From Bryobacteraceae bacterium (GTDB lineage Bacteria; Acidobacteriota; Terriglobia; Bryobacterales; Bryobacteraceae), in contig JAICXC010000028.1 of NCBI GenBank assembly GCA_025980665.1, forward strand, positions 1 to 47,587: a DNA stretch of 47,587 nt. Direction: 5' to 3'. The position numbers and the translations under genes were made by a program. The first letter of the stretch is position 1; each line of letters begins with the position of its first letter. Of the stretch, positions 26,639 to 35,450 are shown in pieces. The notes beneath the pieces were generated by a model, which saw nothing but the letters and a program-made list of their open reading frames with translations, did not search any database and was not told the DNA's origin.

Positions 26639-27558
26639 TCGAGCGTTCTCCTCAAACCTTCTTCAATCGTAATGCGCGGCGAGTGGCCCAAATCGCGGAT
26701 CGCCGCCGCGGTATCGGCTTTGGAATGGCGGACGTCGCCAGCGCGGGGCAGGGCCATATTTGGAGGAAGGCTCACGCCCTCCATTTGCTGCAGCAGCCTC
26801 CAAATCTGGTTCAAAGTGTACTCGTTGCCGTTGCCCGCGTTGTACATCTTCCCAGCTACGCCGTCAGCCTGTGAAGCTTTCCAGCATAAGTCGGCTACAT
26901 CCTCGACATAGGTAAAATCGCGGGATTGTTCGCCATCACCAAAAATCGTGGGCGATGTGCGGGCAATCAGATGCTTCATGAACAAGCTGAGCACTCCGGA
27001 ATAGGGGCTAGTGGGATCCTGGCGCGGTCCGTAGACGTTGAAAAATCGAAGCGCCACCGTTTCCAGGCCATAGCAGGAGTGAAACACTGAAGCGTAGTAC
27101 TCGCCCAACAACTTCTGTACTGCATACGGCGATTTCGGTATTGGCGTCATCGTCTCGGTCTTGGGCAGGACTTCCGTGTCGCCGTAGGCCGAAGAGGACG
27201 CCGCATACACGACTCGCCGCACACGCGCGTTGGCTGCCGCGCGCAGAACATTGAACGTGCCATCGATGTTGACTTCGTGCGAAGGCACCGGATCGTCAAT
27301 CGATCGCGGCACCGACGGAATCGCAGCCAGATGAAACACGGTGTCGGCGCCTTGGATCACTGGATCGAGCGCGGCGGCGTCACGAATATCCACTCTGTGG
27401 AATTCGATTTGGCCACGAACTTCTTTGAGGTTGGCCTCGTGGCCCGTGAGAAGATTGTCGATCACCGCCACTTTTCCACGTTCGATCAGCCTTCGGACGA
27501 GCGTGGACCCGATGAAGCCGGCACCGCCGGTAACTACATATTTCGCGTCGTTTGCCAT
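26617..27558 (-). CDS. NAD-dependent sugar-nucleotide epimerase/dehydratase
   Basis: A 313-residue extended short-chain dehydrogenase/reductase. The Rossmann motif is VTGGAGFIGS (about 7-16), then DNLLTG, FHLAAIPSVPRS, and the catalytic Tyr-Lys pair in SPYAVQKLLGEYY. The substrate-side motifs RFFNVYGPRQDP and FGDGEQSRDFTYVEDV are those of UDP-sugar 4-epimerases (GalE/WbpP-like). ATG 27558 was chosen: it lies 2 bases after the upstream stop, and the motif then starts at residue 7. A longer frame to 27714 runs inside the neighbouring gene and is rejected. With its neighbours it forms a small polysaccharide-synthesis operon. The exact sugar cannot be told. Confidence 0.92.
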   Translation of the reverse strand: MANDAKYVVTGGAGFIGSTLVRRLIERGKVAVIDNLLTGHEANLKEVRGQIEFHRVDIRDAAALDPVIQGADTVFHLAAIPSVPRSIDDPVPSHEVNIDGTFNVLRAAANARVRRVVYAASSSAYGDTEVLPKTETMTPIPKSPYAVQKLLGEYYASVFHSCYGLETVALRFFNVYGPRQDPTSPYSGVLSLFMKHLIARTSPTIFGDGEQSRDFTYVEDVADLCWKASQADGVAGKMYNAGNGNEYTLNQIWRLLQQMEGVSLPPNMALPRAGDVRHSKADTAAAIRDLGHSPRITIEEGLRRTLEWYRLAM

Positions 27559-27560
27559 GT

Positions 27561-28973
27561 CTATTGTGTTTTCAACCGCGCCACGATCACCAGAGAAAGA
27601 CCGCGCCAAGGCAGTAGAAAGTCGATGCGCCGCCAAAACCAGACGGTCTTGTCCCACAGCTTCAGACCCGGACGATTCATCTTCGCCCGATGCATGATTT
27701 TCCCGAAGAACCACCAGGAAAGGGCGCCAATCTTGTTGATTTGATGCTCATGCTCGATCTGGAAGCCGTGGGATTCGAAAAGCCTGCGCAACTCCGGCTC
27801 GTCGAAGCGGCGCTTATGACCCATTCCTCGATCGAGCGAGCTAAAGAGTGACTTACCCTGAGGGACCAGCACGACGACGGCTCCCGCCGGCTTCAGGCAT
27901 CCCTTGAGGGATACGATCACGGATTCGGGATCTTCCACTGTTTCGAGCAGGTTTACGCACAACGCGCTGGCAAACTGACCCGCCCACGGCTGGTAATCAG
28001 AGGGGGTTTCCGGATCGAGCTCGCTCACCGTCACGTTCGGCGTGCGCAGAAACCGGTTGCGAAGAGCGTGCAGATAGAGCGCGTCTTTTTCCCCGGCGAC
28101 ATACAGGAGTTTCTTGCCCATCAGACGGCCGGTCCAATTGCCCAGGCCCGCACCGATTTCAAGGATCGTGTCGCCCAGGTGCGGACGCAGAATCCGTGTG
28201 ATCCAGCTTTGATATTGGGGGGTACCGGTCAGACTATTGAGAAGTCCGCGGCCGTAGGTTTCCGCATACAGATCGTCGATGATCCAGAAGTACAGGATCA
28301 CGCCCAGGGCCTTAGCGCCGTCTTTCCAGCCGATCTTCTTGCCTTCTTCGTAGGTGCGGCCGTGATAGCTGATGGGAACTTCGTACACCCGCAGCTTGCG
28401 CTTGGAGACCTTCATGGTGATCTCCGGCTCGAAGCCGAACCGATCGCTGCGGATCGGGATACTCTTCAGCAGGTCGGTACGGAAAACCTTGTAGCAGGTT
28501 TCCATGTCAGTCACGTTCAGATTACTGAACATGTTCGAGACCAGCGTCAGAAACTGATTGATCTTGGTGTGCCAGTATGGCAGCACACGGCTTTGGTCCC
28601 CGGCCAGATAGCGAGAGCCGAACACCGCATCCGCGTGACCGTCGAGGAGGGGACGCATCAACTTGGGATATTCGGCGGGATCGTACTCCATGTCGGCGTC
28701 CTGAACCAGGCAAAAATCGCCGATGGCTTCCTGGATCGCGCGGCGCACCGCAGCGCCCTTCCCTTGATTCACCGGTTGCCGAAAAAGGCGGATACGCGGC
28801 TCGCGGGCAGCCAGGCGGTCGAGGATGTCGGACGTTCCGTCGGTGGAACAATCGTCCACAATCACCAGCTCGCGGTCCATGTTTTCCGGCAAAGGGGCCG
28901 ATAAAACGAGCGCCAGGCTCTTCTCCACCACTGTCCGTTCGTTGTAGACCGGAATCAGGATGGAAAGGAGCAT
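27561..28973 (-). CDS. Family 2 glycosyltransferase fused to a SAM methyltransferase
   Basis: A 470-residue two-domain protein. Residues 1-225 are a GT-A glycosyltransferase of the dolichyl-phosphate-mannose-synthase type (SILIPVYNE, VIVDDCSTDGT, metal site QDADMEYDP, GSRYLAGD, GFEPEITMKVS). Residues 250-440 are a class I methyltransferase (ILEIGAGLGNWTGRL, SELDPETPSDYQ, CVNLLETVEDPESV, GHKRRFDEPELRRLF). The last 25 residues are hydrophobic and may anchor it to the membrane. The fusion suggests that one protein loads a sugar on a lipid carrier and methylates the sugar or the product. It is first in the operon with the epimerase and phosphatase-like genes, and its promoter is shared with purC. 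Confidence 0.9.
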   Translation of the reverse strand: MLLSILIPVYNERTVVEKSLALVLSAPLPENMDRELVIVDDCSTDGTSDILDRLAAREPRIRLFRQPVNQGKGAAVRRAIQEAIGDFCLVQDADMEYDPAEYPKLMRPLLDGHADAVFGSRYLAGDQSRVLPYWHTKINQFLTLVSNMFSNLNVTDMETCYKVFRTDLLKSIPIRSDRFGFEPEITMKVSKRKLRVYEVPISYHGRTYEEGKKIGWKDGAKALGVILYFWIIDDLYAETYGRGLLNSLTGTPQYQSWITRILRPHLGDTILEIGAGLGNWTGRLMGKKLLYVAGEKDALYLHALRNRFLRTPNVTVSELDPETPSDYQPWAGQFASALCVNLLETVEDPESVIVSLKGCLKPAGAVVVLVPQGKSLFSSLDRGMGHKRRFDEPELRRLFESHGFQIEHEHQINKIGALSWWFFGKIMHRAKMNRPGLKLWDKTVWFWRRIDFLLPWRGLSLVIVARLKTQ

Positions 28974-29002
28974 TGAAGTCTGGTGTGCGCAGCCATATGG
29001 AA

Positions 29003-29010
29003 AGTATAAT
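29003..29010. promoter_or_regulatory. Overlapping divergent -10 boxes between the glycosyltransferase operon and purC
   Basis: TATAAT at 29005-29010 is a perfect forward -10 box, and AGTATA at 29003-29008 gives TATACT on the reverse strand. The two hexamers share four bases, so RNA polymerase could start toward purC or toward the glycosyltransferase but not both at once. On the reverse side TTGGGT lies 18 bases upstream as a weak -35 box; the forward -35 box is poor. Confidence 0.5.
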
Positions 29011-29034
29011 TGGGTTTGGCACCCAAACCCAATT
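29008..29034. repeat. Perfect 12-bp inverted repeat at the purC promoter
   Basis: AATTGGGTTTGG (29008-29019) and its exact reverse complement (29023-29034) flank the 3 bases CAC. The repeat starts inside the forward -10 box and covers the expected purC start point. That suits an operator better than an RNA hairpin, since much of the left arm would not be transcribed toward purC. It also covers the region between the reverse -35 and -10 boxes, so one bound protein could control both directions. Confidence 0.6.
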
Positions 29035-29048
29035 CAAACCCCAACAAT

Positions 29049-29912
29049 GTGCTCCTAGAGAGCGATCTGAAGCATTATCGGCTGTTTGCCCGAGGCAAAG
29101 TACGGGACGTTTACGAGGACGGCGACCGCCTGCTGATCGTGGCGACGGACCGCATCTCGGCGTTCGACTACATCCTGCCCACGGGCATCCCAGACAAGGG
29201 ACGCGTCCTTACGCAGATGACGCTTTTCTGGCTGGACTACCTGAAGGATATGGTCCCGAATCATTTCCTTAGCGCCGATACCAGCGGCCTGCCGCCCGAA
29301 TTCGCCGGACGATCCATGTGGGTGAAGCGCGCCGACATGTTCCAGGTGGAATGCGTGGCCCGAGGGTATTTGGTCGGTTCGGGATGGAAGGATTACCAGA
29401 AGACCGGGGCGGTATGCGGCATCGCACTGCCTTCGGGCCTGCGTGAGTCGGATGCGTTACCGGAGCCGATCTTCACTCCCGCGACCAAGGCGGTCACTGG
29501 GCATGATGAAAACATATCGTTTGACGAGATGACCAAAATTATCGGGGCAGCCGATGCGGCCAAGCTCCGCGACCTGACTTTGTCGATTTACAAGAAAGCA
29601 GCAGACTATGCCCGTACGCGCGGGATCATCATCGCCGACACCAAGTTCGAGTTCGGAACCGTCGGCGGCCAGATCGTGCTGGCGGACGAGGTTCTGACGC
29701 CGGATTCGTCGCGCTTCTGGCCCGCGACTCAATATGCACCAGGAAAGGCCCAGCCGTCCTACGACAAGCAGTTCGTCCGCGACTATCTGGAATCCATCCA
29801 GTGGAACAAGCAGCCGCCTGCGCCCGCGCTGCCGGAAGATATCGCCAAGAAGACGAGTGACAAATACAAAGACGCGTACCGCGAGCTGACGGGCCGCGAA
29901 CTCGCGTCGTGA
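29049..29912 (+). CDS. purC: Phosphoribosylaminoimidazole-succinocarboxamide synthase (SAICAR synthetase)
   Basis: A 287-residue cytoplasmic enzyme that joins aspartate to CAIR in de novo purine synthesis. The ATP-binding RGKVRDVYEDGDRLLIVATD and the SAICAR signature TDRISAFDYILPTGIPDKG are near the start. Further on are VKRADMFQVECVARGYLVGSG, FTPATKAVTGHDENIS and IADTKFEFG. The length fits the longer yeast-like branch. I chose GTG 29049, because the frame's other start, TTG 29010, lies inside the promoter and palindrome. No clear ribosome binding site is visible. The stop overlaps the cvpA-like start (GTGA). Confidence 0.94.
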   Translation: MLLESDLKHYRLFARGKVRDVYEDGDRLLIVATDRISAFDYILPTGIPDKGRVLTQMTLFWLDYLKDMVPNHFLSADTSGLPPEFAGRSMWVKRADMFQVECVARGYLVGSGWKDYQKTGAVCGIALPSGLRESDALPEPIFTPATKAVTGHDENISFDEMTKIIGAADAAKLRDLTLSIYKKAADYARTRGIIIADTKFEFGTVGGQIVLADEVLTPDSSRFWPATQYAPGKAQPSYDKQFVRDYLESIQWNKQPPAPALPEDIAKKTSDKYKDAYRELTGRELAS

Positions 29913-30511
29913 GTCTTCTCGACATTGTTTTGATCGCGATCGTGGGCGCGTCGGTAGTATCCGGATTTATGGCTGGGTTCGCACGAGCCGGCATCGGCTT
30001 GCTGGCCGCTATTACGGGCGTGATCTTCGGTTTCTGGTTCTACAGCATCCCGGCGGAGTGGATCCACAGATTCATTAGCTCGGTCGCATTCTCGAATCTG
30101 ATGGGATTTCTAGTGGTCTTCTTCGCCTGCACAGTACTCGGCGGCCTGATCGGCAATCTGTTGGCGAAACTGCTCAAATGGACTGGGCTCTCCTGGCTCG
30201 ACCGGATCATGGGCGCAGGTTTCGGACTGGTCCGGGGAGGCTTGGCGGCAGTGGCCTTGGTATCCGTGCTGATGGCGTTCACGCCGCGGCCGGTTCCCGC
30301 TTGGATGACGGGATCGGCGTTGTTGCCGTACGCGATCGATGGCTCGAATATCATCGCATCGCTCGCGCCTCGGGCGCTGAAAGACCCGGTCCGCGATACG
30401 ATTCGCGAGGTCCGGCAGGCGTGGGACGACCAGGTTCACAAGAGCCGTAGGAAAGAAGAAAAGGGCGAGAAGGAACCAAAGTCACCGCCGCCCCGGCCGG
30501 TGAACCAATGA
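29909..30511 (+). CDS. cvpA: CvpA family membrane protein
   Basis: A 200-residue inner-membrane protein with four hydrophobic segments (about 4-24, 28-48, 62-86 and 105-122). The usual CvpA opening is present: SLLDIVLIAIVGASVVSGFMAGFARAG split across TM1 and the first loop. The helix-3 region contains VLGGLIGNLLAKLLKW. The tail (165-200) is charged and Pro/Lys-rich. Family members are linked to colicin V export and to envelope stress tolerance, and are often placed next to purine genes, as here. GTG 29909 overlaps the purC stop, and its own stop overlaps gph. Confidence 0.85.
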   Translation: MSLLDIVLIAIVGASVVSGFMAGFARAGIGLLAAITGVIFGFWFYSIPAEWIHRFISSVAFSNLMGFLVVFFACTVLGGLIGNLLAKLLKWTGLSWLDRIMGAGFGLVRGGLAAVALVSVLMAFTPRPVPAWMTGSALLPYAIDGSNIIASLAPRALKDPVRDTIREVRQAWDDQVHKSRRKEEKGEKEPKSPPPRPVNQ

Positions 30512-31152
30512 CCGGCGACCTTTTGGTCTTCGATTTGGACGGCACGCTGGTGGATTCACAGCGCGATCTGACCGAAGCCGTCAACGCAACGCGTGCCTGG
30601 ATGGGCCTGGGGCCTCTGCCGGCGGAAGATATTTCCCGTTACGTGGGCAATGGCGCGCCGGTGCTGGTGCAACGCGCGCTGCCGGATGCCGGCGAAGAAG
30701 ACTGGTCGCGCGGTCTGAAATATTTTCTTGAGTATTACCGCGACCACATGCTGGATTCGACGCGTCTGTATCCCGGGGTTCGAGAAGCGCTCGACGAATT
30801 GCACGAGGCAGGAATCCCGCTGGCGGTGCTAACCAACAAGCCGATTCGATTCTCGTTGCAGATGCTCGAGCGGTTGAAGCTCGATCTACACTTTTTTCGC
30901 GTCTACGGTGGGAACAGTTTTCCGGAAAAGAAACCGGACCCTGCTGGTCTGAATGCGCTGATAGCCGAATCGGGCGCGTCCCGCGAGCGCACCATTATGG
31001 TCGGGGATAGCGCCGTGGATGTGCAGACGGCGCGCAATGCGGGCACTCGATCCTGTGGCGTGCGCTGGGGGTTTCAGCCGGAAACGTTCGTTGCCTCGCC
31101 TCCGGATTTTTTGATCGACGATATGCGGGAGTTGATCGGGAAAACGCGTTAG
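30508..31152 (+). CDS. gph: HAD-family phosphoglycolate phosphatase
   Basis: A 214-residue HAD hydrolase with a helical cap. Motif I is [11 protein letters not shown] (nucleophile Asp9, acid-base Asp11). Motif II is VLTNKP, motif III is the KPDPAGL lysine, and motif IV is [12 protein letters not shown]. The cap lies at about 17-85. The arrangement matches Gph, which dephosphorylates 2-phosphoglycolate, including that from DNA repair; related enzymes such as pyrophosphatases or sugar phosphatases cannot be ruled out. ATG 30508 overlaps the cvpA stop, so it is the third gene of the purC operon. The end overlaps the convergent small gene by 4 bases. Confidence 0.88.
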   Translation: MTGDLLVFDLDGTLVDSQRDLTEAVNATRAWMGLGPLPAEDISRYVGNGAPVLVQRALPDAGEEDWSRGLKYFLEYYRDHMLDSTRLYPGVREALDELHEAGIPLAVLTNKPIRFSLQMLERLKLDLHFFRVYGGNSFPEKKPDPAGLNALIAESGASRERTIMVGDSAVDVQTARNAGTRSCGVRWGFQPETFVASPPDFLIDDMRELIGKTR

Positions 31153-31508
31153 GCCGCTTCGGATAAGACCCGGATGTCCACGATAGGCGAGGTGATGATG
31201 GGGCCTTCATAATCGGGATGGCGGAATTCCATGTGCATGCCGCGACCGAGATACGCTGTTTTGAGCATGGAGCCACCCCAGTTCGATCCTGAAATCTGCA
31301 CCAGGACTGGTTCGGGGCAAAACTCCGGATGGCCGCAAATCCAGGCCGATCCATCCCTGTATGGAACGATCGTGTAATAGCGGTTGCGAGTCTGGACTTC
31401 GACTTTGGCGGCTACAGGCAAATCCCGCAGGTACACACCACCCTCAATTTCACTGCGGATGATGTTGCGGTTGATTTCGTCGCTCAGGTTCTGATGCGGC
31501 CGGAACAT
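31149..31508 (-). CDS. Conserved small protein of unknown function (acidobacterial)
   Basis: A 119-residue soluble protein with no signal peptide. It begins [20 protein letters not shown]. It then forms a beta-rich core with [16 protein letters not shown] and [18 protein letters not shown]. Next come [19 protein letters not shown] and, at the end, [11 protein letters not shown]. The two cysteines in CGHPEFC are notable and could bind metal or form a disulfide. I believe similar proteins occur in other acidobacteria but can name no function. ATG 31508 was chosen because GGGAG lies 5 bases upstream; ATG 31520 is possible. It is divergent from mfd (52 bases) and convergent with gph (4-base overlap). 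Confidence 0.72.
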   Translation of the reverse strand: MFRPHQNLSDEINRNIIRSEIEGGVYLRDLPVAAKVEVQTRNRYYTIVPYRDGSAWICGHPEFCPEPVLVQISGSNWGGSMLKTAYLGRGMHMEFRHPDYEGPIITSPIVDIRVLSEAA

Positions 31509-31559
31509 CCTGGCTCCCATTATGGCTCTTTCGTATTCACCGTTACAATAATACTGCCC

Positions 31560-34500
31560 GTGACTCACCCCTCGGTTCGCGATCTCTTCCAAACCATCGG
31601 CCGGCAAGAGGTATTCCAACAGCTGGTATCCGCCCTGTTGCGGCATGAGGCCGGGCCGTTTTCGCTCGCAGGATTGACGCCTACGGCCAAGGCGCTGTAC
31701 GCAGTCCTGTTGTGGCAGGTCACCGAAAGGCCGTTGATCGTGGTCGCGGACGGAAATCAGCGGGCCGAAGTGCTTGCGGAGCTGACGGGGACATTTTTCG
31801 ATTTGCTGATCGGACGGCCGGAAGTGGGACGGCCTGCCCTACTCCCCGCCCTCGATGTACTGCCGGGGCAGCGCCTTTCGCCCCACACCGAAATCAGCGA
31901 GCAGCGAGCGATCGGGCTATGGAGGATGGCGGCCGGCAGTGCTCCCATCACCATTACTCCGGCGGCATCGGCCCTGCTACGAACGCACGATGCCGAGTAT
32001 TACCGCCGTCTCGCCCTGGCGATTCGCACCGGCGAGGAATTACCGCTCGAAACAATCGAGGCGCACCTTCGGTCGATTGGATACGAGCGTCGCGATCCGG
32101 TGGAGATGGTCGGCGAATATTCCATCCGCGGCGGAATCCTGGATGTGTTCGGCGCCGAGAACGCCAAGCCCCTGCGCATCGAATTCTTTGGCGACGAAGT
32201 GGAGTCCATTCGCCGCTTCGACGTGGAGAGCCAACGGTCGGTGCTCAAGGTTTCGGAAGCTGAAATCCTGCCGCTCGTTGAGCAGCCCCGCCATGGCGAC
32301 GTCTTCCCCGGCTGGGAGTTCGCGGCAGCAGAAGAAGAACCGCGCGAGCACTCGCTGCTCGTACTGGGTCGCGAGCCTATCGTCATTTTGGACGAGCCGG
32401 AGGATATCCGATCCGCAGCGGAGCGCCTCTGGAAGCGGCTGGAGCAATTAAAGGCCGAGCATCCGGAGGCCAGCGAACTCGCCGCGGCGAACTTTTCGGA
32501 TTGGCCGGAATTCGAGAAGTCGATTACGGGTCCAGTGTTGAACCTGCGGGAGCTGGCCATGGGAGCGGATGTTCCTCACATTCCGACGCGACCCTCGCTG
32601 AGCTTTCAAGGGAACATGCAGGTGGCCGTCGCCGAAGCCAAGAATCTGGTGGAGCGCGGGACTCGGGTGGCATTCTTTGCGCCGTCGAACGGCGAACTGG
32701 AGCGCCTGGCCGACATCCTGCGCGAATACTCGGTTCCTTTTCAATTGGGTCTGGCGCCCAACGAAGCGGCGTCCGATTATCTGGCGGAGCGATCATACCT
32801 GGCCGGGCCCGTCGCGAGCACCTACTTAGTGAAGGGGCTGGTCCGCCGCGGCGTGGTGTTTCCGGACTCGGCAATCGCCTTCATCGGGTCGGAAGATTTG
32901 TTCGGGTCCTCTGAACTGGTCGCGCAGCCGGGTCCAAACAAAAGCCAGATGGCCGCGTTCGCAGCCGACCTGGCGGATCTCAAGCCAGGCGACTTGGTGG
33001 TGCACACGACGCACGGCGTCGGGAAATTTCTCGGCATTCGCGAAATCGCCCAAGGCGAGCAAAAGGGCGATTTCATGCTGCTCGAATACGCGAGCGACGC
33101 CAAGCTCTACGTGCCGCTCACGCGCATGGACCTGGTGGAGAAATATCGCGGCGGCGGAGATTCGCCACCCCCGCTCGACAGGCTCGGTGGGTCCACTTGG
33201 ACAGCGAAGAAGTCCCGGGTGAAGGCCAAAATGCGCGATATGGCGGATGAGCTGCTGAAGCTCTATGCGCAGCGCCGCATGGCGGAAGGCTTCGCGCTAT
33301 CGCCCGATTCCAACTGGCAGCGCGAGTTTGAAGACGCGTTCGAATTCACGGAGACCAAGGACCAGCTCACCGCCACCAAGGAGATCAAGCGCGACCTGGA
33401 ATCGCCGCATCCGATGGACCGCCTGCTGTGCGGCGACGTCGGATTCGGCAAAACGGAAGTTGCCATGCGGGCAGCGTTCAAGGCGCTGGGCGACGGGAAA
33501 CAGGTGGCCGTACTCGCGCCGACTACTGTGCTGGCGTTCCAGCACTTCGAGACATTCAAGCGGCGATTCGCGGCGTTTCCGGTGCGCATCGAAATGTTTT
33601 CGCGGCTGCGGCCCGCCAAAGAACTGAAGAAGTCGGTCGAGGAGCTGGCCGACGGAAAGATCGATATTGCCGTGGGCACGCATCGCCTGTTTTCGCAGGA
33701 TGTGGTATTCCGCGACCTCGGTCTGTTAGTGGTCGACGAAGAACAGCGCTTCGGCGTTCGCCACAAAGAGCGGCTCAAGCAGATGACGACGAAAGTCCAC
33801 GTGCTGAGCATGAGCGCCACGCCCATTCCACGCACGCTGCATATGTCGCTGCTGGGGATTCGCGACATGAGCGTGATCGAGACGCCGCCGAAAGATCGCT
33901 TGGCGATCCACACGGTAGTCGCGCATTTCAACCCGGATTTGGTCAAGACGGCGATCGAGCAGGAGCTAAGCCGCGGGGGGCAGGTTTACTTCGTCCATAA
34001 CCGCATCGATTCGATTTTCGCGCGCGCCGCGTGGATCCAGGAACTCGTCCCACAAGCCCGTATCGGCGTTGGCCACGGACAAATGGGCGAGGCGGAGCTG
34101 GAGAGAGTGCTGCTCGGTTTCATGCGCCATGAATATGACGTGTTTGTCTCTACCACCATCGTCGAAAATGGGCTGGATATTCCGCTGGCGAACACCATGA
34201 TCATCGACCATGCCGAGCGGCACGGCCTCTCCGAGCTTTATCAGTTGCGGGGGCGCGTGGGACGGTCGAATCGGCGGGCATACGCTTATCTCCTGGTTCC
34301 CGCGGACACCGAGCTATCGGAGATCGCGCGAAAGCGTCTGGCGGCACTGCGCGAGTTCTCCGACTTAGGCGCGGGGTTCAAGATCGCTGCCTTGGATCTG
34401 GAGCTGCGTGGCGCGGGCAATCTGTTGGGTGGCGAGCAGCATGGGCACATCGCGGCGGTGGGATTCGATACATATGTGCGACTGCTGGAAGAAACGGTGC

Positions 34501-34973
34501 GGGAGCTCAAAGGGGAAGAGCAACCGCTCGAAGTGCACTCGTCGCTCAATCTGGGACTCGATATCCGCATCCCGCCCGAGTACATCGCCGACGAGCACCA
34601 GCGTCTGCGTGCCTACAAGCGCATCGCCGATGTGAAGGATGCCGCGCAGGCGGACGCCATGCGTGCGGATCTGGGGGATCGCTACGGTCCGCTGCCGCCT
34701 GACGTGGAGACGCTACTACGGTTTGCGTTGCTCAAGAGCACCGCCCAGCAGATCGGGATTGAAGCAGTCGACCGCCGGAGCGGCGCGTTGAATATCAAGT
34801 TTCATCCGGGCTCGAAAATTGAGCCTGCACGCCTGATGCATCTGGTCTCGTCGCGGCAGGGAGCGCAATTTACGCCGGCCGGAGTGCTGCGGCTTCCACT
34901 CCCGCAGTCCAGTGATAATGCCGGGCTACTAGATTATCTGGACGGCTCTCTACGAGACTTGATTAAAACTTGA
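31560..34973 (+). CDS. mfd: Transcription-repair coupling factor Mfd
   Basis: A 1137-residue translocase that frees RNA polymerase stalled at DNA damage and recruits UvrA. The UvrB-like N-terminal domain (to about 260) contains [20 protein letters not shown]. The CarD-like RNA-polymerase-interacting domain is near 480-560 ([20 protein letters not shown]). The RecG-like helicase motor has Walker [15 protein letters not shown], motif [20 protein letters not shown] and QLRGRVGRS, and the C-terminal domain ends the protein. GTG 31560 was chosen: the frame continues upstream to 31329 but overlaps the divergent gene and shows no homology. The last 11 bases overlap the convergent cytochrome gene. 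Confidence 0.96.
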   Translation: MTHPSVRDLFQTIGRQEVFQQLVSALLRHEAGPFSLAGLTPTAKALYAVLLWQVTERPLIVVADGNQRAEVLAELTGTFFDLLIGRPEVGRPALLPALDVLPGQRLSPHTEISEQRAIGLWRMAAGSAPITITPAASALLRTHDAEYYRRLALAIRTGEELPLETIEAHLRSIGYERRDPVEMVGEYSIRGGILDVFGAENAKPLRIEFFGDEVESIRRFDVESQRSVLKVSEAEILPLVEQPRHGDVFPGWEFAAAEEEPREHSLLVLGREPIVILDEPEDIRSAAERLWKRLEQLKAEHPEASELAAANFSDWPEFEKSITGPVLNLRELAMGADVPHIPTRPSLSFQGNMQVAVAEAKNLVERGTRVAFFAPSNGELERLADILREYSVPFQLGLAPNEAASDYLAERSYLAGPVASTYLVKGLVRRGVVFPDSAIAFIGSEDLFGSSELVAQPGPNKSQMAAFAADLADLKPGDLVVHTTHGVGKFLGIREIAQGEQKGDFMLLEYASDAKLYVPLTRMDLVEKYRGGGDSPPPLDRLGGSTWTAKKSRVKAKMRDMADELLKLYAQRRMAEGFALSPDSNWQREFEDAFEFTETKDQLTATKEIKRDLESPHPMDRLLCGDVGFGKTEVAMRAAFKALGDGKQVAVLAPTTVLAFQHFETFKRRFAAFPVRIEMFSRLRPAKELKKSVEELADGKIDIAVGTHRLFSQDVVFRDLGLLVVDEEQRFGVRHKERLKQMTTKVHVLSMSATPIPRTLHMSLLGIRDMSVIETPPKDRLAIHTVVAHFNPDLVKTAIEQELSRGGQVYFVHNRIDSIFARAAWIQELVPQARIGVGHGQMGEAELERVLLGFMRHEYDVFVSTTIVENGLDIPLANTMIIDHAERHGLSELYQLRGRVGRSNRRAYAYLLVPADTELSEIARKRLAALREFSDLGAGFKIAALDLELRGAGNLLGGEQHGHIAAVGFDTYVRLLEETVRELKGEEQPLEVHSSLNLGLDIRIPPEYIADEHQRLRAYKRIADVKDAAQADAMRADLGDRYGPLPPDVETLLRFALLKSTAQQIGIEAVDRRSGALNIKFHPGSKIEPARLMHLVSSRQGAQFTPAGVLRLPLPQSSDNAGLLDYLDGSLRDLIKT

Positions 34974-35409
34974 TCCGGCTCTTGACGGGATCTAGCTTCT
35001 TGATGTCGAGGCCGTCGACCTTTGCGAGATCCGAGTAATCCTTGAACTTGCTCTTGTCGCGAGCCTTGACGATCGCATCGGCTTCGGCGCTGGTGAGATT
35101 CAGATTGTCGACAAGTTCCTTTGCCGGAGCCGAATTCACATTCACGGGAACGCCGAAATACATGGTCAAGTAATTGACGATGGTCTTGAAATCGTCGTCT
35201 GTGCCGAGCGCTCCGCGGCTGCGCATGGAATCCACGGTGTCCTGCCAGACGTCGCGCGTGCCGGTCTGGCCGATCACGATATCGGCACCGTGACAGCCAC
35301 CGCAAGTATTTTCAAACGTGCTCTTTCCAGGACCTTCCGGGAGGCTCTGGGCATGCATGGGAACGAGGGAAAGAAAGACGGCTGATGCCAGAACAAGCGA
35401 ACTCTTCAT
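34963..35409 (-). CDS. Exported cytochrome c domain fused to a helix-hairpin-helix domain
   Basis: A 148-residue exported protein. The signal peptide (MKSSLVLASAVFLSLVPMHAQ) is followed by a short class I cytochrome c domain with heme site CGGCH (Cys36, Cys39, His40) and a later Met-containing helix (VDSMRSRGALGTDDD). Residues 90-148 form a ComEA-like helix-hairpin-helix domain (VNVNSAPAKELVDNL, EADAIVKARDKSKFKDYSDL). The HhH fold usually binds DNA, so a periplasmic heme protein carrying one is unusual. ATG 35409 gives a proper signal peptide; the longer frame to 35445 does not. The role is unknown; electron transfer coupled to DNA or protein binding is speculation. Confidence 0.82.
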   Translation of the reverse strand: MKSSLVLASAVFLSLVPMHAQSLPEGPGKSTFENTCGGCHGADIVIGQTGTRDVWQDTVDSMRSRGALGTDDDFKTIVNYLTMYFGVPVNVNSAPAKELVDNLNLTSAEADAIVKARDKSKFKDYSDLAKVDGLDIKKLDPVKSRIKF

Positions 35410-35450
35410 GGTTATATGATAAACCGGAAGCGGAGCTAGGCTCAATAACC

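Noticed and set aside
27559..27714. Longer N-terminus for the epimerase
   Set aside because: It would lie inside the glycosyltransferase-methyltransferase gene and put the nucleotide-binding motif 50 residues too far in.
28068..28904. Forward-strand 278-residue frame opposite the glycosyltransferase-methyltransferase
   Set aside because: No domain or ribosome site; the reverse frame is clearly coding across its full length.
29010..29048. Longer N-terminus for PurC from TTG 29010
   Set aside because: The TTG lies in the -10 box and palindrome, and the added residues are unlike any PurC start.
31519..31548. Reverse promoter TTGTAA-N18-CATAAT for the small gene at 31149
   Set aside because: Its start point would fall after the only good ribosome binding site, so promoter and chosen start do not agree.
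31329..31559. Longer N-terminus for Mfd from 31329
   Set aside because: It would overlap the divergent small gene by about 180 bases, and the extra residues show no Mfd similarity.
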